64,000 nucleotides of DNA from Helopsaltes ochotensis (GCA_013400155.1 VXBM01001015.1:238437-302436), one strand, 5' to 3'. Positions 1-13,900 are shown, counted from the first letter of the stretch. The notes: generated from the sequence alone by a model not told the origin. A program made the numbers and translations.

Positions 1-971
1 AGCTTCAGTCAGTAAGATATCTATCTTAATGCAAGTACTTTAACCCAATAGGTGCAGCTACTTTGGAAAAGATTTTCTCCTTAATGAAGCTGCTTGAAAT
101 AGTGATTACAGGTCTAAAGCACTTATAAACTAGGGGAGGGGAGAAGTCTGAGAAAACATTTGCATGTAAAATGAACCTAAGATAGCAAGAAAAGAATAGG
201 TAAACTTGGAATTGGTTTACCGTGTTATTGTTGCAAGACTACTTCAGAAACATCCGTAAAAGCATCTGGTAAAAACTCTAGTTTTGTGTCACTTCTAATA
301 TTGGTTACAAATTAATTGAATCTTTTTTCAATATAGCATTGCTTTCATGGATTATAACATGCTGTTCTATTTGGTGATTTTTAAAAATTATTCCATTTGC
401 TTGCCTTTTTTTTTTTGTGGAACTTCATCATAATTGGATAGTATGCCATAACTGTGATTCCTGCAAGACTGATCTCTGAATGTTTCTACTGACACTTCTG
501 AAGTTACATTTTTAAAATGCAACAGGCTGATCATAGGCAGTTTAGTATTTTAAAAAATTAGTTAGGATGACTTTCAAGTTAATACTACATGTTTATTTTC
601 TCTCAGCAAATTTGGAGAGCAAATAGAAAGATTGATAAAATAGCCTGCTTTTCTCTTTGTTGCATGTATGTAGATTATCATGCTGTGCTAACTGTGCGGT
701 TGTTACCACCTGGAAGCCATTGCAGTAACTTCGTGTTTAGACAATTTTTAAGGCATACTTAAACATGACATTATCTTGTATTTGCAGTTTTCTGTTTTAA
801 ATTCGGTGAGACTTTAATGAGGTGGAGGAGGAGAAATGTTACTTTAGAGATTTTTCCGAACCATTTCCCTCTTCTGCTTTAGAAGAAAAGGGAATGCTCG
901 TTTTTTATGTTCTGGTTAGATAGCTCATTTAAATTTCTAATGGAATTTTTTTTCTCAACTCCATCTAACAG
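1..971 (+). other. CTDP1: CTDP1 intron (3' part, upstream exon outside window)
   Basis: This is non-coding sequence leading to the first exon of the window. It ends in a pyrimidine-rich stretch and an AG at 970-971. The open frame running into the exon from 907 crosses this acceptor and is intronic read-through, not coding. No repeat or RNA gene was recognised. Confidence 0.85.
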
Positions 972-1202
972 AGAAAATAGCCCTGCCACGTTTCCTGATA
1001 CACCTAGCACATTTCAGACAGCTCTGTTTCACCCAACACCCATCCATCCAAAGTCTCAACCTGGTCCTGAAGTTCGAATTTATGATCCTAACACTGGAAA
1101 GCTGATCAGGAAAGGCACGCAGATATCTGGGCAGTCAATGTACATCCAGTCTCCAGCTCCTCCCATCACCTTGCCAGTCCATGGTGAACACTCGTCATTC
1201 AG
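972..1202 (+). CDS. CTDP1: CTDP1 (FCP1) internal coding exon, conserved PGPEVRIYD segment
   Basis: This is an internal exon of the RNA polymerase II CTD phosphatase FCP1, which removes phosphates from the heptad repeats so that the polymerase can be recycled in the nucleus. It is 231 nt: one base completing a split codon, 76 codons, then the first two bases (AG) of an arginine codon. The translation contains PGPEVRIYDPNTGKLIR (1060-1110), a stretch I recognise from vertebrate FCP1 downstream of the BRCT domain. It is preceded by a proline- and threonine-rich run and followed by SPAPPITLP. The acceptor is AG at 970-971. The donor is CAG|GTACCT, which lacks G at +5 and is the weakest donor in the window. 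Exon length is a multiple of three with phase 2 at both ends, so skipping it alone would keep the frame. The catalytic DxDxT domain is outside the window. Confidence 0.96.
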
Positions 1203-4200
1203 GTACCTAAAGCACAGCTAAGAGTCACATTATCTACATTTTTAGATTCTGTAGTAAACCTTACTCTCGTAATCCTTTCATTTGATCAAATTGGCATTTT
1301 TGCTTTACTTTGTTTGTTTTCTCAAAAGGCAAGAAAATGAGCAAAAGGGAATAATCAGCTGAAGTGAAGTCAGGATGCTGCAGTTCCAGATGCTTTTTGA
1401 GCCTCATGAAGTGGAACTGGAAATCTCAAACCAAATAAATTCAGTGTGTAGTTTCTGTAGTCTAAAGAATGTTGCAGTAACTGACCTCTGAAGTGAGGCA
1501 GCTTGATGATTCTTAATGGGTATTATAATACTGGATTGGTTTTTGTTAATAAAATATACCTGATAGCATTTGGTTCTTGTTTATAGAATTTTCCTCTTCA
1601 CCTAATTCCTTCAAATGGAGCATTAAATTTGTTTTTGAGGAATATGAGAAGTGATGGAAGAGATGTGTAGCTGACTGAGCATTGTGAAATAAGGCCGTAT
1701 GGCTGAGTGTTTGTTACTATTCCTTAGACCCCTAAGTCAAGATACTAATTCTGGAGGAGGAAGAGGCAGTCTGCTTTTTGAAGTACAAAGGCTAGTATCT
1801 ACCCAGACTTTGTCAAAATTTGTGTTAAGCTGCAAAAACCCCCCTTGTCTCTTAATGTGTAAAATACCTAGAATTCATCCCCAATTATCTAAATAAAAGA
1901 TCTGACTTTCTAGAATGCTAACAAGCTTAGCAAGGCTTCTTCATTCCAATGGTAAAGGAGTATCCATTTAAAGGCAAAGCTTTTCTTTGTAAAGTGTGAT
2001 CAGCGTACCCTTGTACAATGTGATCAGAGTACAGCAGTTGTTAGAAAGCAATTCAGTTTTCAAAAAATATAGATCACTATAACTATAAAAGTACTGTTTT
2101 CTACTTTTCCCTTCTCTGCCACTTCAATAGTGTTATGACTTGTAAAGATTTAGCATAGTAGTGTAGCTTGTTATGTTTCTACTCTATCTTCCTGTTGTTA
2201 AAAATGTCAGACTGGTTTTTTTCGGTTGTTATCTGTTTGTAGCCTTTTTCTTATTTCAGCTTTCCTGTTGTTGTCAACACAAGTTTTCTGAGTCTCTCTT
2301 GTTTGTGAAGATGTCCTGTTTTCAGTTCCTTTTTAACTGTGTCTTTTAAAATCTGTTTTAGTTTACTATGACATGGTAAATGAGCATTAGCAACTTTAAT
2401 ACATATACAGCATGTATCCAGAGAGGAGCTGAAAAGTTTTTTGGTTTTTTGGTCAGTTATTGTGGAAAGAATTTTTTCTAGAATAAAGCTGGGAAGGTTT
2501 TACCTGTATATAATTGTCATGACACTTGTAAGGTGCTTCAGTATGATGGGTTATGTTGATATTAATACATCGAGTGTTTTCAAAAGAACAGGTTTTAATG
2601 GTTTCCGTACCTATGTCAACAACTTGATGAAGAATTTGTCCACACCTAAGCCCATTTTTCCTTAATGCTGAGATGCTTCTTAACTTAAGTATTTTATTGA
2701 AAAGGAGAGAAATATAGTTTAGCTGTCCTCTTAGTTGAGTTTCGTAGAGCTTCAGACAGGTTTTGAGGGCAGAGTGAGGCTGTATCTCCTTTCTACTCCT
2801 TTTTTATTTCAGTTCAGTGGGATTTTTTTTGACTGTCAGTGCTCAGAATTGAGATATTTTAATCTGACTGTGAATCCAATTACTTGGTGCTGCAACTTTA
2901 CCTCACAACTAAGCAGCTGTAAAAAAAGAGATAAGCATAAGATCTATGCTGAGAAAAATTTTCATTCTCATTTCCTGTTGATTTGGTTCTAGTGGTGAAG
3001 TTGGTGACCTGTAAACATTCATTAATCTCTAAATTTGGACCAGTCTCTGTTCCTCAGAGCAGTTCCACCTTCTTGAGTTAAGATCCTGAGGAGTGTTTTG
3101 GCAAAGTCTAGGAGAAGAGCAAGGCAGTGTTTAAATACCACAGTGCACACCGACTAGAAAGGCTGTGAAGAAGTAACAAAAAGCCAAATAGAAACAGCTT
3201 TGCTGTGTCTTGACTGAAGAAGAGCTGAGGCAGTACTGTGAGCTTTATCTTAATGCATACATCAGTGATAGCTTTTTAAAAAAGCTTCACATCCACTTTA
3301 AAATTTGATATAGTACTTGTCTTAAGAGAAAACTACATTAGTGCAGCAATTTATTGGTAGAGGACAATGTATTTTGTGTCCTGACAGTTTCTTTCTGGGA
3401 TTCAACTTGAAACATAATTTAAAATTGGATATAATTAGTTTTAATTTGTACATGCAATTCACAGTGAAACTGTCACCAGGGAATTACAGATGGTTTAGTT
3501 AATGTAGTCAACATTTCAAGCAACAGGTCTTGCCATTGTGTTCAGCTCTGAGACTTGAGCACCTGCTTTTTTATCACAGCTGTTGCAGCCCGTGCAGAAG
3601 AGTGAAAAAAGTTTGCAGCTGTAGTAGAAGGAAAAAGAATGCAATGCTGCTCAGGGGTTGCTGGTGGCCAGCAGCTCTTCTTTGTCTGAGAATGGGAAGG
3701 ATTCCTCAATAAAAATAACCTGCATGTCAGCGCTTTGACATGCCTTATGTATGTCAACAATTTGCATTTTCATACAGAAACAGTATTCTACAAACATTGC
3801 AGTAAATACTAAAGTTGTAGCAGGCCATGAGTTGTGTAATGTGGTGTTGTTCGAAGTAATGCGAAAGCTAATGGCAGCTTGGACTAGAATAAAGAAGAAA
3901 CTTATACTGCAAGTTGCATTTTAGTGAACGCTAGTAATATGCTAACAGATGAGGCAAAGCTTAAAATGTGGGTGTCATTTACATGTAAGAAGTTAAAAGT
4001 GGCACCCTGGTTTAAAATAATGCTATCATGCATCAAATGCTTGAAGAGGTGTGTCAAGCAGATGTTGGTGATATCTTAAGCCGTACTTGAAGATTTGTAT
4101 ACATTAATTTCACTTACAACATTTTTATCTGAATTTATATGCTCATAGTTACTATTTTTTCCTACTTAATGATATCAGTGTTATTATGACAGCAAAAATA

Positions 4201-6881
4201 TGAAGCGCCAAATTGCACAAGTGACTGGAATTTAAATATTTTTAACACTTTCATGATGATGTTATTTTAGCTTTTACCCTGATATATCAAGGAAAGGGCT
4301 TGTTACTTTCACAAATGTTGAACCCACCCTGCACATATATGTCCTTGTGCATGTAAGACTTGCAAGTACCAACCAACCTCTGCAGGGTTGAATATGGTGT
4401 TATTTTTTTAAAAGTACTTATGAATCTCATTTAATTAGAAATAAATGTAAATTCCTGCATTTTTATGTCTTTTAATTTTTATTCAACTTTACAAGCAGCT
4501 GAAAATGTAAAAGCCTAAAAAATGGTTTTGACAAAAATGTCTTACAAACATTTAAGAAGACTTTATTTCACATTGCTCTTGGAAGGCTTTCATGGGAAGG
4601 TCCAGTGTTTCTTATCTAGTGAGAGTGGATACATACTGGGAAAAACATCTGATAGAAGCCTTTAGAAGCTATTAATATAGTTATTTTACAGTTAATATTT
4701 GTGTGTAATGTAGTCAAGTATGATCTCACACTGTTCTACAAAAGAAGTTCTCGTCAGCCATATGACAATGTGTTCTCAAAAAATATGCTAGATTTATTGA
4801 GATTTATTTCTAGTCTAAGAAAATCTGCTTGGCTATCATGCTACATATAACTTCTCTGTAATTCTTGGAATGGTCAAGCTTGTCATATTTTTAATAGAGT
4901 TGTGTAAGATGCCTGTAGCTTTTGTTTTGTCATTCTCTGTTTTGCTAAGAATGTAAACAACACCACTGCCTGTCCTGCCTAGGTTACATATTAAAAAGGC
5001 AAGGAAATCATACTTTAAAAGAATCTTTTGGAAAATATAGTGGAATGCCATATTATTTTTGTCATCTGCCTCTGAAAATTACTGTCTGAGAGCAATTTAA
5101 TAGCAAAAGAAAACAGTGGTCTTTTAAAGTAGAAAACATAGAGGGGAGAAAAAAACTACCCAACCCAAAAACTGTTAGTGGTGGTGAGAAACTCTAGCAA
5201 GAAACCAGTTTGGTTAGTTCATTTTCACAGCATCCAAATTGTTTAAGCTTCACAAGAAATTCCACTGTGTGTGAATAAGAGACTACAATAGGGCACATGT
5301 CTGCTGTGCTGCTGAGTTGTGCTGTGCTGCTGGGAGTCTTCTGCAGCAGATAATGCAGGTCTGGGTAGCACGGCAGTGGCTCTGCTCTTTTCCCTCACAA
5401 CCTCCCATTCAAAACAAGATTTTGAATTTCCTGTACCTATCCATGGGATTCAAGAAGAGAGATTTGTATTTGTAAAATATGAGCTCTCAAAATGAGCAAA
5501 ATTGACAGCTTTGTTTGGTTTTCAGTTATCATACATTCTGGAATTTAAGTACTGAGGTAAAAAACACCATTGATATTTAGATAACCTTCTTAAGAAGTTA
5601 TAAAGTTCACAAAAGGAGAAATAATTTTGTAGAACCTTATCTATGGCTGACTGGATTTGTGTAGGTTAGTAATGGCTTTTTTTGTGAGGGACTGTTTGTC
5701 TAAAGCTGTTTCTTGTAAATCCGGGCTTGATGATAGTTAGCCATTCTGCGTAGAAACTCTTGTCTGCAGAGACTCTACTGTACCCTTTTCAGTCACAGTC
5801 ACCTTCAGAAACAGGTTGGTGGTCTCTCACCTGATAGTTGCAGCTTGAAACTGCTCGTGATTTCAAATACAGTCGCTTTTATACCTGCCTTTTGGTAGTC
5901 ATTCTCCAAATAGAGTCATATGGCTAACAAATATTTTGTGACCCATGAGCTTTATGACCTTTGAATAGGATTCTGGATGGTGCTGAGCTGCTGTAATTTG
6001 TTCCAGGAGGCTAGTGTGACAGACCAGTACTGGCAGTTAAGCTGTATTGTATACTAATTTTGGCTTCTAGAAGTCTTCAGTACTTAAGTAATAGTCACTT
6101 AAAAATTTACCCAAGGTAGGTAGATGTTTCCTACTGTTGTTGTACATGTAGTCTATCTTTTTGTTACATTCATAAAGCAATTCCCATAAAACTATGATTA
6201 TTTTATCCATTTTAATGAAGATTTTGATATTCCTTTTTTGTATCTGCATGTTTGAATTAAGTACTGTAATTAACAGTGTAATAGAATATACACTAAAAGA
6301 AAAAGCTACCATATTTCAATACACTAGCCAAAAATAAATATTGCTGCTTTGTATCTTATCGAGGCTTAGCGTGTGGGAAATGTCTGAGGATTGACACTGC
6401 AAAAGTGCTCTTTATACATGCAGAACTCTTATAAGGTTGAAAAATAGAAGGATATACATAGAGACTCAAAAGCCTGGCATAGATCAGGAAAAAATGTATT
6501 AGAATGTAGGTATTGCTTCTGGAATAATAAATTTGTCAAGTGATGGAGAAACTCTACTTGTGCAGGAATATTTTAATGTATTTTAAGGTCAACACATGTG
6601 CAACTCACTGAAGCTCTGGCAACAAGAAAGATTTGATGGTTACTTAAAAGAACAATGTGAAGGCAGGAGAGTGAGTGCCTTGCCAGAGGTAGAATAAAAA
6701 CTTCAGCTGTCAGACTGAAAATAAAAGCGTTTATCAGGAGACTTGACTGACCTGTTGATGAACACAGAGCTTTATTAAGCAAAATTGTACCTACATGGCA
6801 GTCATAAATTGTTTATAGAATTTCATTTGTAGCTCTGAAACAAGTAAATCTTTCTTATGTGAGACCCCTGAACTTTTTTAG
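1203..6881 (+). other. CTDP1: CTDP1 intron, 5.7 kb
   Basis: This is an intron between two confidently joined coding exons, interrupting an arginine codon (AG|A). It starts GTACCT and ends CTTTTTTAG. The sequence is AT-rich with many stops in all frames. Apart from a short GCTGTGCTGCTG-type duplication near 5.3 kb I see no recognisable element in it. Confidence 0.9.
5302..5332. repeat. Short direct duplication, TGCTGTGCTGCTG twice
   Basis: The 13-base word TGCTGTGCTGCTG occurs at 5302-5314 and again at 5320-5332, giving an 18-base period. It is a minor intronic low-complexity repeat with no assigned role. Confidence 0.8.
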
Positions 6882-7047
6882 AGTTGTTCAGCCGCATCAA
6901 CAGCAGATTTTTGAAGAAGACAACCTACAAGCAAGTGAAAATGAAGAACAGCCTGGTCCATCGAAGAGGAAACGCCAGCCAAGTATGTCTGAAACGATGC
7001 CTCTGTACACTCTATGTAAAGAAGATTTAGAGAGCATGGATAAAGAG
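6882..7047 (+). CDS. CTDP1: CTDP1 internal coding exon with KRKR basic patch
   Basis: This exon is 166 nt: one base finishing the split arginine codon, then 55 codons, ending exactly on a codon boundary. The translation starts VVQPHQQQ, runs through an acidic stretch, then GPSKRKRQPSMSETMPLYTL and KEDLESMDKE. The block from GPSKRKRQ to MDKE matches my memory of vertebrate FCP1 almost residue for residue. KRKR (6964-6975), preceded by serine, is a monopartite nuclear localisation-type patch, fitting a nuclear phosphatase. The acceptor is TTTTTTAG|A and the donor is GAG|GTGAGC, a strong site. Because phase 2 enters and phase 0 leaves, skipping this exon alone shifts the frame and gives a stop at 31013-31015. 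Confidence 0.97.
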
Positions 7048-7676
7048 GTGAGCTTAACCAATTCTGACAGATTTCTGACATGACATAAGTTCTAACTTTT
7101 GTTAAATTATGTATGTACGTGAACTGACCTTGTATGCCACTACAGTAACTTTAAATAAAAACCACAGCAGACAAAAGTATGGCAGGCTAAAATCCAGTTA
7201 TGTTCTGCAAAGAAGAACAGAATACTGTGGTGTGTAAGTAGACCTTTAAAGTAGAACTTCACTTAAGAATAGCTTTTTCACATTAGACATGTTACTGAAT
7301 TTGCTCTGTGGATAGCTTTGCCATGTGTCACTTTAGAGTTGTTTTGCTTTGCTTTTCTTTTTTTACAATAAATCTCAAAATAATCTGGACAAAAATCGGT
7401 GATGGGATGGGAGAAGAGAGGTCTGCAGATGGAAAAGGCACAGATTGTATGGAAGATTGGGGAGACAAATGAGAGCATGGGGCCTTGTTATCCATAGACA
7501 TGTAATTGCAGTGTTGTTAAGTCATAGCTATAATTGTTTTGCTGGTGAAGGGAGCTTTCTGTTGCAGAGTGAACTGCACGTCTTTCATACAAAAGCACCT
7601 TGTTTGCAATTCATTGTGAACCTCTAGCTACTCAATTTTCACTTGCCATTCTATGTACTTTTTTCAAATGAGCCAC

Positions 7677-7959
7677 TGTAGAAATAAGAGACAGGAAAGA
7701 ACTGCACCTACACACTGAGTCGTGCTTGAAGGAAGAAGAGCTTTTTATTTACATCTTTGACCTTTTATAGAGTTGCAGAGGTGACCATGGATTGGAGGGT
7801 GAAGCTGCCACCTCTCCAACACACTGATCAGACCAACAGTCCATCAACTCTCTCCTCCTCCATGAAAGAATGTCAACAGTCTGATTGTTTACATTAAGTG
7901 CATGAGAAGCTCCATTGCAGAAACGAAAACACATCAGAAGGCTAAAAATCAAGGCAACA
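7677..7959 (-). mobile_element. Solo LTR of an avian class II (alpha/beta-like) endogenous retrovirus
   Basis: This is a 283-bp element in minus orientation. On the minus strand it begins TGTTGCC and ends TTTCTACA, so it has the TG...CA ends and short TGT/ACA inverted termini of a retroviral LTR. It is flanked by an exact 6-bp direct repeat, AGCCAC, at 7671-7676 and 7960-7965. Reading the minus strand, U3 contains a CCAAT box (7795-7791), a TATAAAA box (7769-7763) and an AATAAA signal (7749-7744). The AATAAA lies about 20 bases past the start of the TATA box, a compact arrangement like that of alpharetroviral LTRs. A six-base duplication also fits class II. No primer-binding site or gag/pol sequence adjoins it, so it is a solo LTR left by recombination. 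The family name was not verified. Confidence 0.9.
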
Positions 7960-10900
7960 AGCCACCATCTTACATAATATTAAATGATACATAGAAGAAA
8001 AATTACCTATCACTGTGCACCATGTTTTCATGAATTTTTCACGTGTGACTTTACTATAAAATCTAGCGACCCTGGAGCTTGAATTCATCTTTAAGCTTAG
8101 ATAGCTCATTGGGGCGGAGACAGGAAGGTGTAACTTGCCATGTTCTTGGCAGTAAGTTCATTACAAGGTTCTAGCTATAACAGGCTTTGAGTTATCTTCA
8201 GAAAATGTAATAAAAGTATGAGAAGGGAACCACATATTTCACCAACAAAAGAAAGAGACTTTATATATACAGTACAGGGTAAATTTGAGATGGAGTTTTG
8301 GAAGAACTTTAAGCTGGTATTCTGGGGAAATGTCCCATAACTTCCAACTGCTGTGATGATCTCCTTTGAATTTCAGGTGACTTCAGGCTTTTAACCTTAT
8401 CTGGTAGCTCTTGGAGTTGACAGCTTTTGATTTCTTTTGCTTTTTGTTCTGAAGTATTTTGTCCATTTGATCTCAAACTTTCCCAGAAACAGTATTTCTT
8501 CTTGTCACGGTATCAGTCCCTGAATCCATCTCTGCCTTCCATCTGTATCATCAGTGATACTTCAAGACAGTTGATATTATGGGTTGCCTGTATGATCTTT
8601 ATGTACTAACACTTTTTCTAATCATGTGGCTTTTGAAAAATAATAATGAATTGCTGATGCATTATGTGCACTGAGTCAAAAGGAAGTGTGCATGTTTTTC
8701 AGATTCACTGCATAAAGTATTTATTGTTTTGTTTTTAAAGATACTATTAAGGAACCTTGTGAAAAGTCTGAATCTTTTGGCACTGTTTGTTTTCTGGTTG
8801 ATAGCTCTCTGCTGCTACATTTATGTCTAAAGAAATTAAAGTTTTTCTACTTTTCCTACAACTATAAACATCTTAAATTACAATGATTTGTTTTTGAACT
8901 GTGCTTTTGCTTAAGCAGCATATTGTGCTTGGAAACTAGACTACATGAACTTCAGAAAAAATGAATCCCAAATTCCAGTGACTCTTTTTTTTTATAGTTG
9001 GCTTAGCTTTGATTCCAGGAGTATGATTTGAGGTAAAAGTTGCTGCCAAAAGTTTTCCCTTCCACCAAGTCTCTGTTCCTTGGGCAGCTGAACCAGTAGG
9101 AGGGGTATGTTTGGGGTTTGTTTGGTGCAGAAGCAGAGTGGGATTTTTCTGGTATTTCAGCTTCCCAATATGATTTTATCAAGGATCAAATATTAGCACT
9201 GAGACATGGAGGAAGGGTGCACACAGGACTTATATCAGGAAGGTTGAACTGTACATGGTAGTGCCAGCAGATGATTGTCTCCTAGAAGCTGACTATTAAA
9301 AGACAGGCAAGGAAAACTTGAGACTGCTAGCATCACCTTAGTAAAGGTGTTGTGTTCATGTGGAAGAAATGTAACACAAGTAATTAAGCAGGATTTTATG
9401 GCATTGTGTGGGAGTACACTTAGGAAACAGATGACATGGTAACGTAGTCTGTAAAATATAAAAGTTCAGTGGCGTTCAGACAGGAGAGTCTGCTGTCAGG
9501 AACATTATCAAATAAGGTGAAAAAATAAGCTTGATGAGCCTTGCTAGTTGGGACTCAGTTCACTTCGGTCATATGGTGACTACTTTAACTTCCAGAGAAA
9601 GATGTTTGCCCCCACCCAATTCTTTATCAAAACATGCTAAAGGGTAGGAACCTTTCTGGAATCAGATGGTCACTGAGAGATATGAAATTTCTGCTTTTGC
9701 CACCTAAATGCTTTTGCTCTGTTTGTATGCATTCAGGTGGCCATGGCAGCCACAAGAGCTGCAACTGACTGCAGACTACCTAGCAGAGCGAGGGAATTGA
9801 TTCCAGTCACAGCAGTGATTTCTTGCTCCACTTCTCGGGTGCTCATGCTGAGGCTGTTTGGATTAGGAGTATATGGTCCAAGGAGAGGGAAAGCAAGTTC
9901 CAGTGGAACTTTGCTGCAGTCGAGGCTTAATTGCTGTGTCTCTGCCCTGAGCCACTGTTAATAATCACAGGACCCTATGGCAAGCCAGCTCAGGGAGCTT
10001 GTTGGGACAAAAAAGATCATTTCCAGATTAATCTCCATTATTTCCAGCTTCCTGAAAAAACCCACCGTTGCTGCTGCATGAGTGCTAGTCCCAGGAGCGG
10101 GCAGAAGATGAGAAGAGCTGGAAATAAGGGTGAAGTCAGAACTGCATTTAAAGCTTTAAGACTGCATTCTCAGTATTTCTACTGAATTCCCTCACAAATT
10201 CGGATAAGATCAAAAGGAGTCTTTTAGCTTTAGGCACTGGGATTTTTTTCAATGAAATTAGATAGGAAATGCAAGCATTCATATATACTGTTTCTATGAG
10301 TATAGCTAGCAATAAATAACTCCTTTGCAGCTAACATCTAAAGAAAATCTTGCTTTTTCTTCGCAAAAATCTGTGAAAGGCCACAGAGCCCCAGGTAATA
10401 CAGAATTTGCATGTAGTTTATATGTGGGAGAGTTTTGTTAGAAGTTTGAAGAAAATGGAAGCTGATAAAGAGAATTTAATCATGATATATTCCCAAATTA
10501 AATCCCTTTCCTTCCTGAACCTATTTGAAAGTGTGTTTGTAGATTTTCCTAGCAAAAAAGCTGCAGCTCTTCTACTGTTCCATTGGGAAGAACAACTGTG
10601 GATAAGCATCTCTCTTAAAATTTGATCTTGTGTAGAATTTTTTATCTTCTCTTATTTTTTCAGTTGTAGTTGTACTATGCATACCAAGTAAATCCAAGGA
10701 AATGAATAGCATTTCAGCTATTGGGTTGCAATTTAAGGTCACTTAGCCTTTTGTATCTTTTCCAGTGCCAAAAATCTGGAAGATTGTATCCAGTGGTAGC
10801 TTCCTTTCCTTCTGACATGAAGGACCGTTGGAATTTTAGAAAAGTGGAAGCATAAGAGTGTTCAGGGTAATAGAATTGCCATTGAAAGGGCAATTGCCAA

Positions 10901-13900
10901 ATGAGAGTAAGTGCATAAGGGATGTATCCCTACTTGGGAAATACACAGCCTCCTGGTGCTGGTTGCTTCACAGTCGAGAGAATGTTTTCCCTTTTTCTGT
11001 ACTAGCCTGACATGGATGCTTTCCAACTGATTACTGCTGTTTTTCTCCATTATGGGACAGTAAAGGGCAGCAGAATTAAATGCTGCCAGTCAAATTAGGT
11101 TATTTATAGTAATTTTTACAGGACTGTATAATTTTTTACTTCTAAATAACTGGTTATCTGCTACATAACCTGTAAAAGATCATTCCATAAAAATTCTATT
11201 TATACAGACTTGGATCTAGTATGCTGTAATCTTCACTAAAGAAAAATCTTTAAGGAAATTATTTCCAGTCAATTAAATCCAGCCAATAACTAACTAGAAA
11301 CCTGCTGTCCCTAATAGATGGTCTAGAATGACTTGTTCCACAGGGATCAATTCTGTCACTCTACAGGGAAGTGATCTGCTTTTGCTTTTAGTGTCTGTGT
11401 TGGAAAGTAAACTGTTGCAGAAGCCTGCCTTGTAGGGCTGGGCTGTCTGCAGCTCTTCTTGTTCCCCATTGCAGCAGGAATGGACTTGCTCACCTGCAGG
11501 AGCCTTTGTTACATGCTTGGGGTGGGACTATGTAGCACTGTCATCCTTTGCCAGGGATAGGTGGAAGTTGCTGACCTGCCACTACGCTACAATGTTGTGT
11601 GGATCTGCTGTCGCTTACTGAGAAAAAACAGAAAGTGGAATCCAGACTTCAAATGACTCTTATTTCTTTCCAGAAATAAGATCTATTAGCTAAAGCAAGT
11701 TGTGCAAAGGAAGGGAATGACAGGCAAACCATGTAAAGACGTACACGTGTCTTTCCATTCATAACTGATTATCTCAGTACAGGATGCCTCTCATTCCCAG
11801 AGGTTACTCATCATCATCTTGTGAGCCTATTTCTTCAGAACTGATTGCTAGTTCCTTTTTATTAGGGATCATTTTCTTCTAAATTTGTATTACTAAATTT
11901 TAATTGGAGAGAACATTACGACTGGGATAGTATCATGCATAGTTACTTAGTTAAGTTGATCTAATCCTAACAGTGTTGTGTCCTGTCTGTTATAAATAAA
12001 CTGTTTGATTTTACGTCCTAATTGCTTCATGATGGTCCTTGACTTTGCTTTTCTCTAAAACATATTCTTTCTTCATGAGAATTTGTTGCAGATACAAAAG
12101 GTGATCTTTAGCCTTGTGCATCATGCTAGCTTATTTTAAAAATTAAGTCAGCTTTACATTATCTGAAAGATTTTCCCTTTTTCAATAAGTATCCCTTTCA
12201 TAATTAAGCTGACATTCTTGTGTACAATAAGTGATTTGACCATTAAATAAGTAAAAAAGGTCAAGAGTTTGCATTCCTCTCTTCCTTTTGGCTACAAATT
12301 ATTCTCATCTGTTCCTTTTAGAGCCATGGCTGTCAGTACAGTTTCCTTATGTTACATTTCAGGTGCTTTTTAATTCACTAGTCCATGTAAATAGTAGAAA
12401 TGCATAGCAAGAATCTAAGATGCTGCCTTTATAAAATGTCAGTGATAAAAGTAAAAGAAATTATCCTAAGCTGAGCTCAAAATCCTGTTCTCAATTGCTC
12501 ATATCTCAGCTGCTGCTACATCCACGGTAACAGCAGAAGGCAGACAGCCATAGGTCCTCCTATTTGTCAGTACTTTCAGGACCAGTCCTCAACAGATTGG
12601 TTTCACCAATAGGAAGGAAGTTGAAAAGGAACTTCCAGTAAGGCAGTAAGATTAAACAAGATCAGTGAGGCAGAAAGATTTCTGTTTGTTTTTCAGTACC
12701 TTCTCACCCAGGATGGCCCGGGATTACTAACATCCTGGAACAGCTGTGCACACAGTTTACTAGCTGTAGGATGCTTAGGCTTTTGTATTTGTTACTGTGG
12801 TTTGGGCACGGTGTTTGAGAGTAGTATCTGTGTCTTGTCAAGTGTCATCATCTCTCTCATCTAAGGTAAAATATTTTGCTGGTTTAAATTCCTTCAGTTT
12901 TGGGACTTGGGACATGGGGAAGAGAGGGAGTGAATCTGATACCAGTCCCACCTCTAGCTTTCCCATCTCTCACTTCAGTTAATGTAGCTGCAGAGATTCC
13001 TGTCATCTGGTTGGGATATGTGGTCAGCAGCTGCAAAGTGACCACATTGCAAAGGTATGTTCTGTGCACAAGTGCATTTCAGTGTACAGATTTTTCTTTA
13101 GTGGGAATTGCCTAATGAACTACTTTTGCATCAACATGGTTCTGTTGATTTGGGACATATTCTGTGCATTCTTTTCCTTTAACTAAGTCATAATTTATAT
13201 ACCACATACAAAGACTGAAATTGCAACATTCTGCTCTTATATAAGGCCACTTATGCTCTTACATTTTGTCACTCTGCATTTTGCTTTTATCTAAGCACAT
13301 GTATCCCTTAATTTCTGTTTTTTATTTCAAGTTAGTGACTGTAGCATGCAGTGAATTAGGAGGGAGTGTTTTTCTCCTTCAAATTGTTGAAAACTATTAT
13401 CTCGGTAAGTGGTTAGCCTCTTGGTTAGTTAAAAAGTACTAATTTAATGTGGCGGATGTGGTCTCTAGAGCAAATAATAGCTGCCTGGGCTCCCTTGGAC
13501 AATTATCTTGCACGTTACCAGTTCTTTTAATTTCCACAACTACGTTTCTCATACAAATTTTCTTGTTTGACACCTCAGCATGATACTATGTCATAAATTG
13601 TACAGATGCTAAATTTAGTTAGCTTCTTATAAACTGTAGCTTTTTTTGAAGTAAAAAGAATAAGCTTGTGTGTACACTTGCTGTTGTTAGTGATTGTCAT
13701 CCAGGCCTCTTGGCCCTTGGAAGTGCTGAGGTCTTGCTTTGCAGTTGTCAGCTTTCACTCGAACTGGACTTGTAAAAGCAATTTGGAGTAACTATTAGTG
13801 AAAGTACATGTACTGAGAAGTAAGAAAGGCAAACATGCTGCTCTTCATTGAGACAGTAAGAGACTGTTATGAAAAAGATCTGCCAAAACATCATCTGATA

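Noticed and set aside
907..971. Apparent coding start upstream of the first exon
   Set aside because: The ATG frame crosses a good acceptor (AG at 970-971), and the residues before it (FFFSTPSN) have no counterpart in FCP1. The start is intronic.
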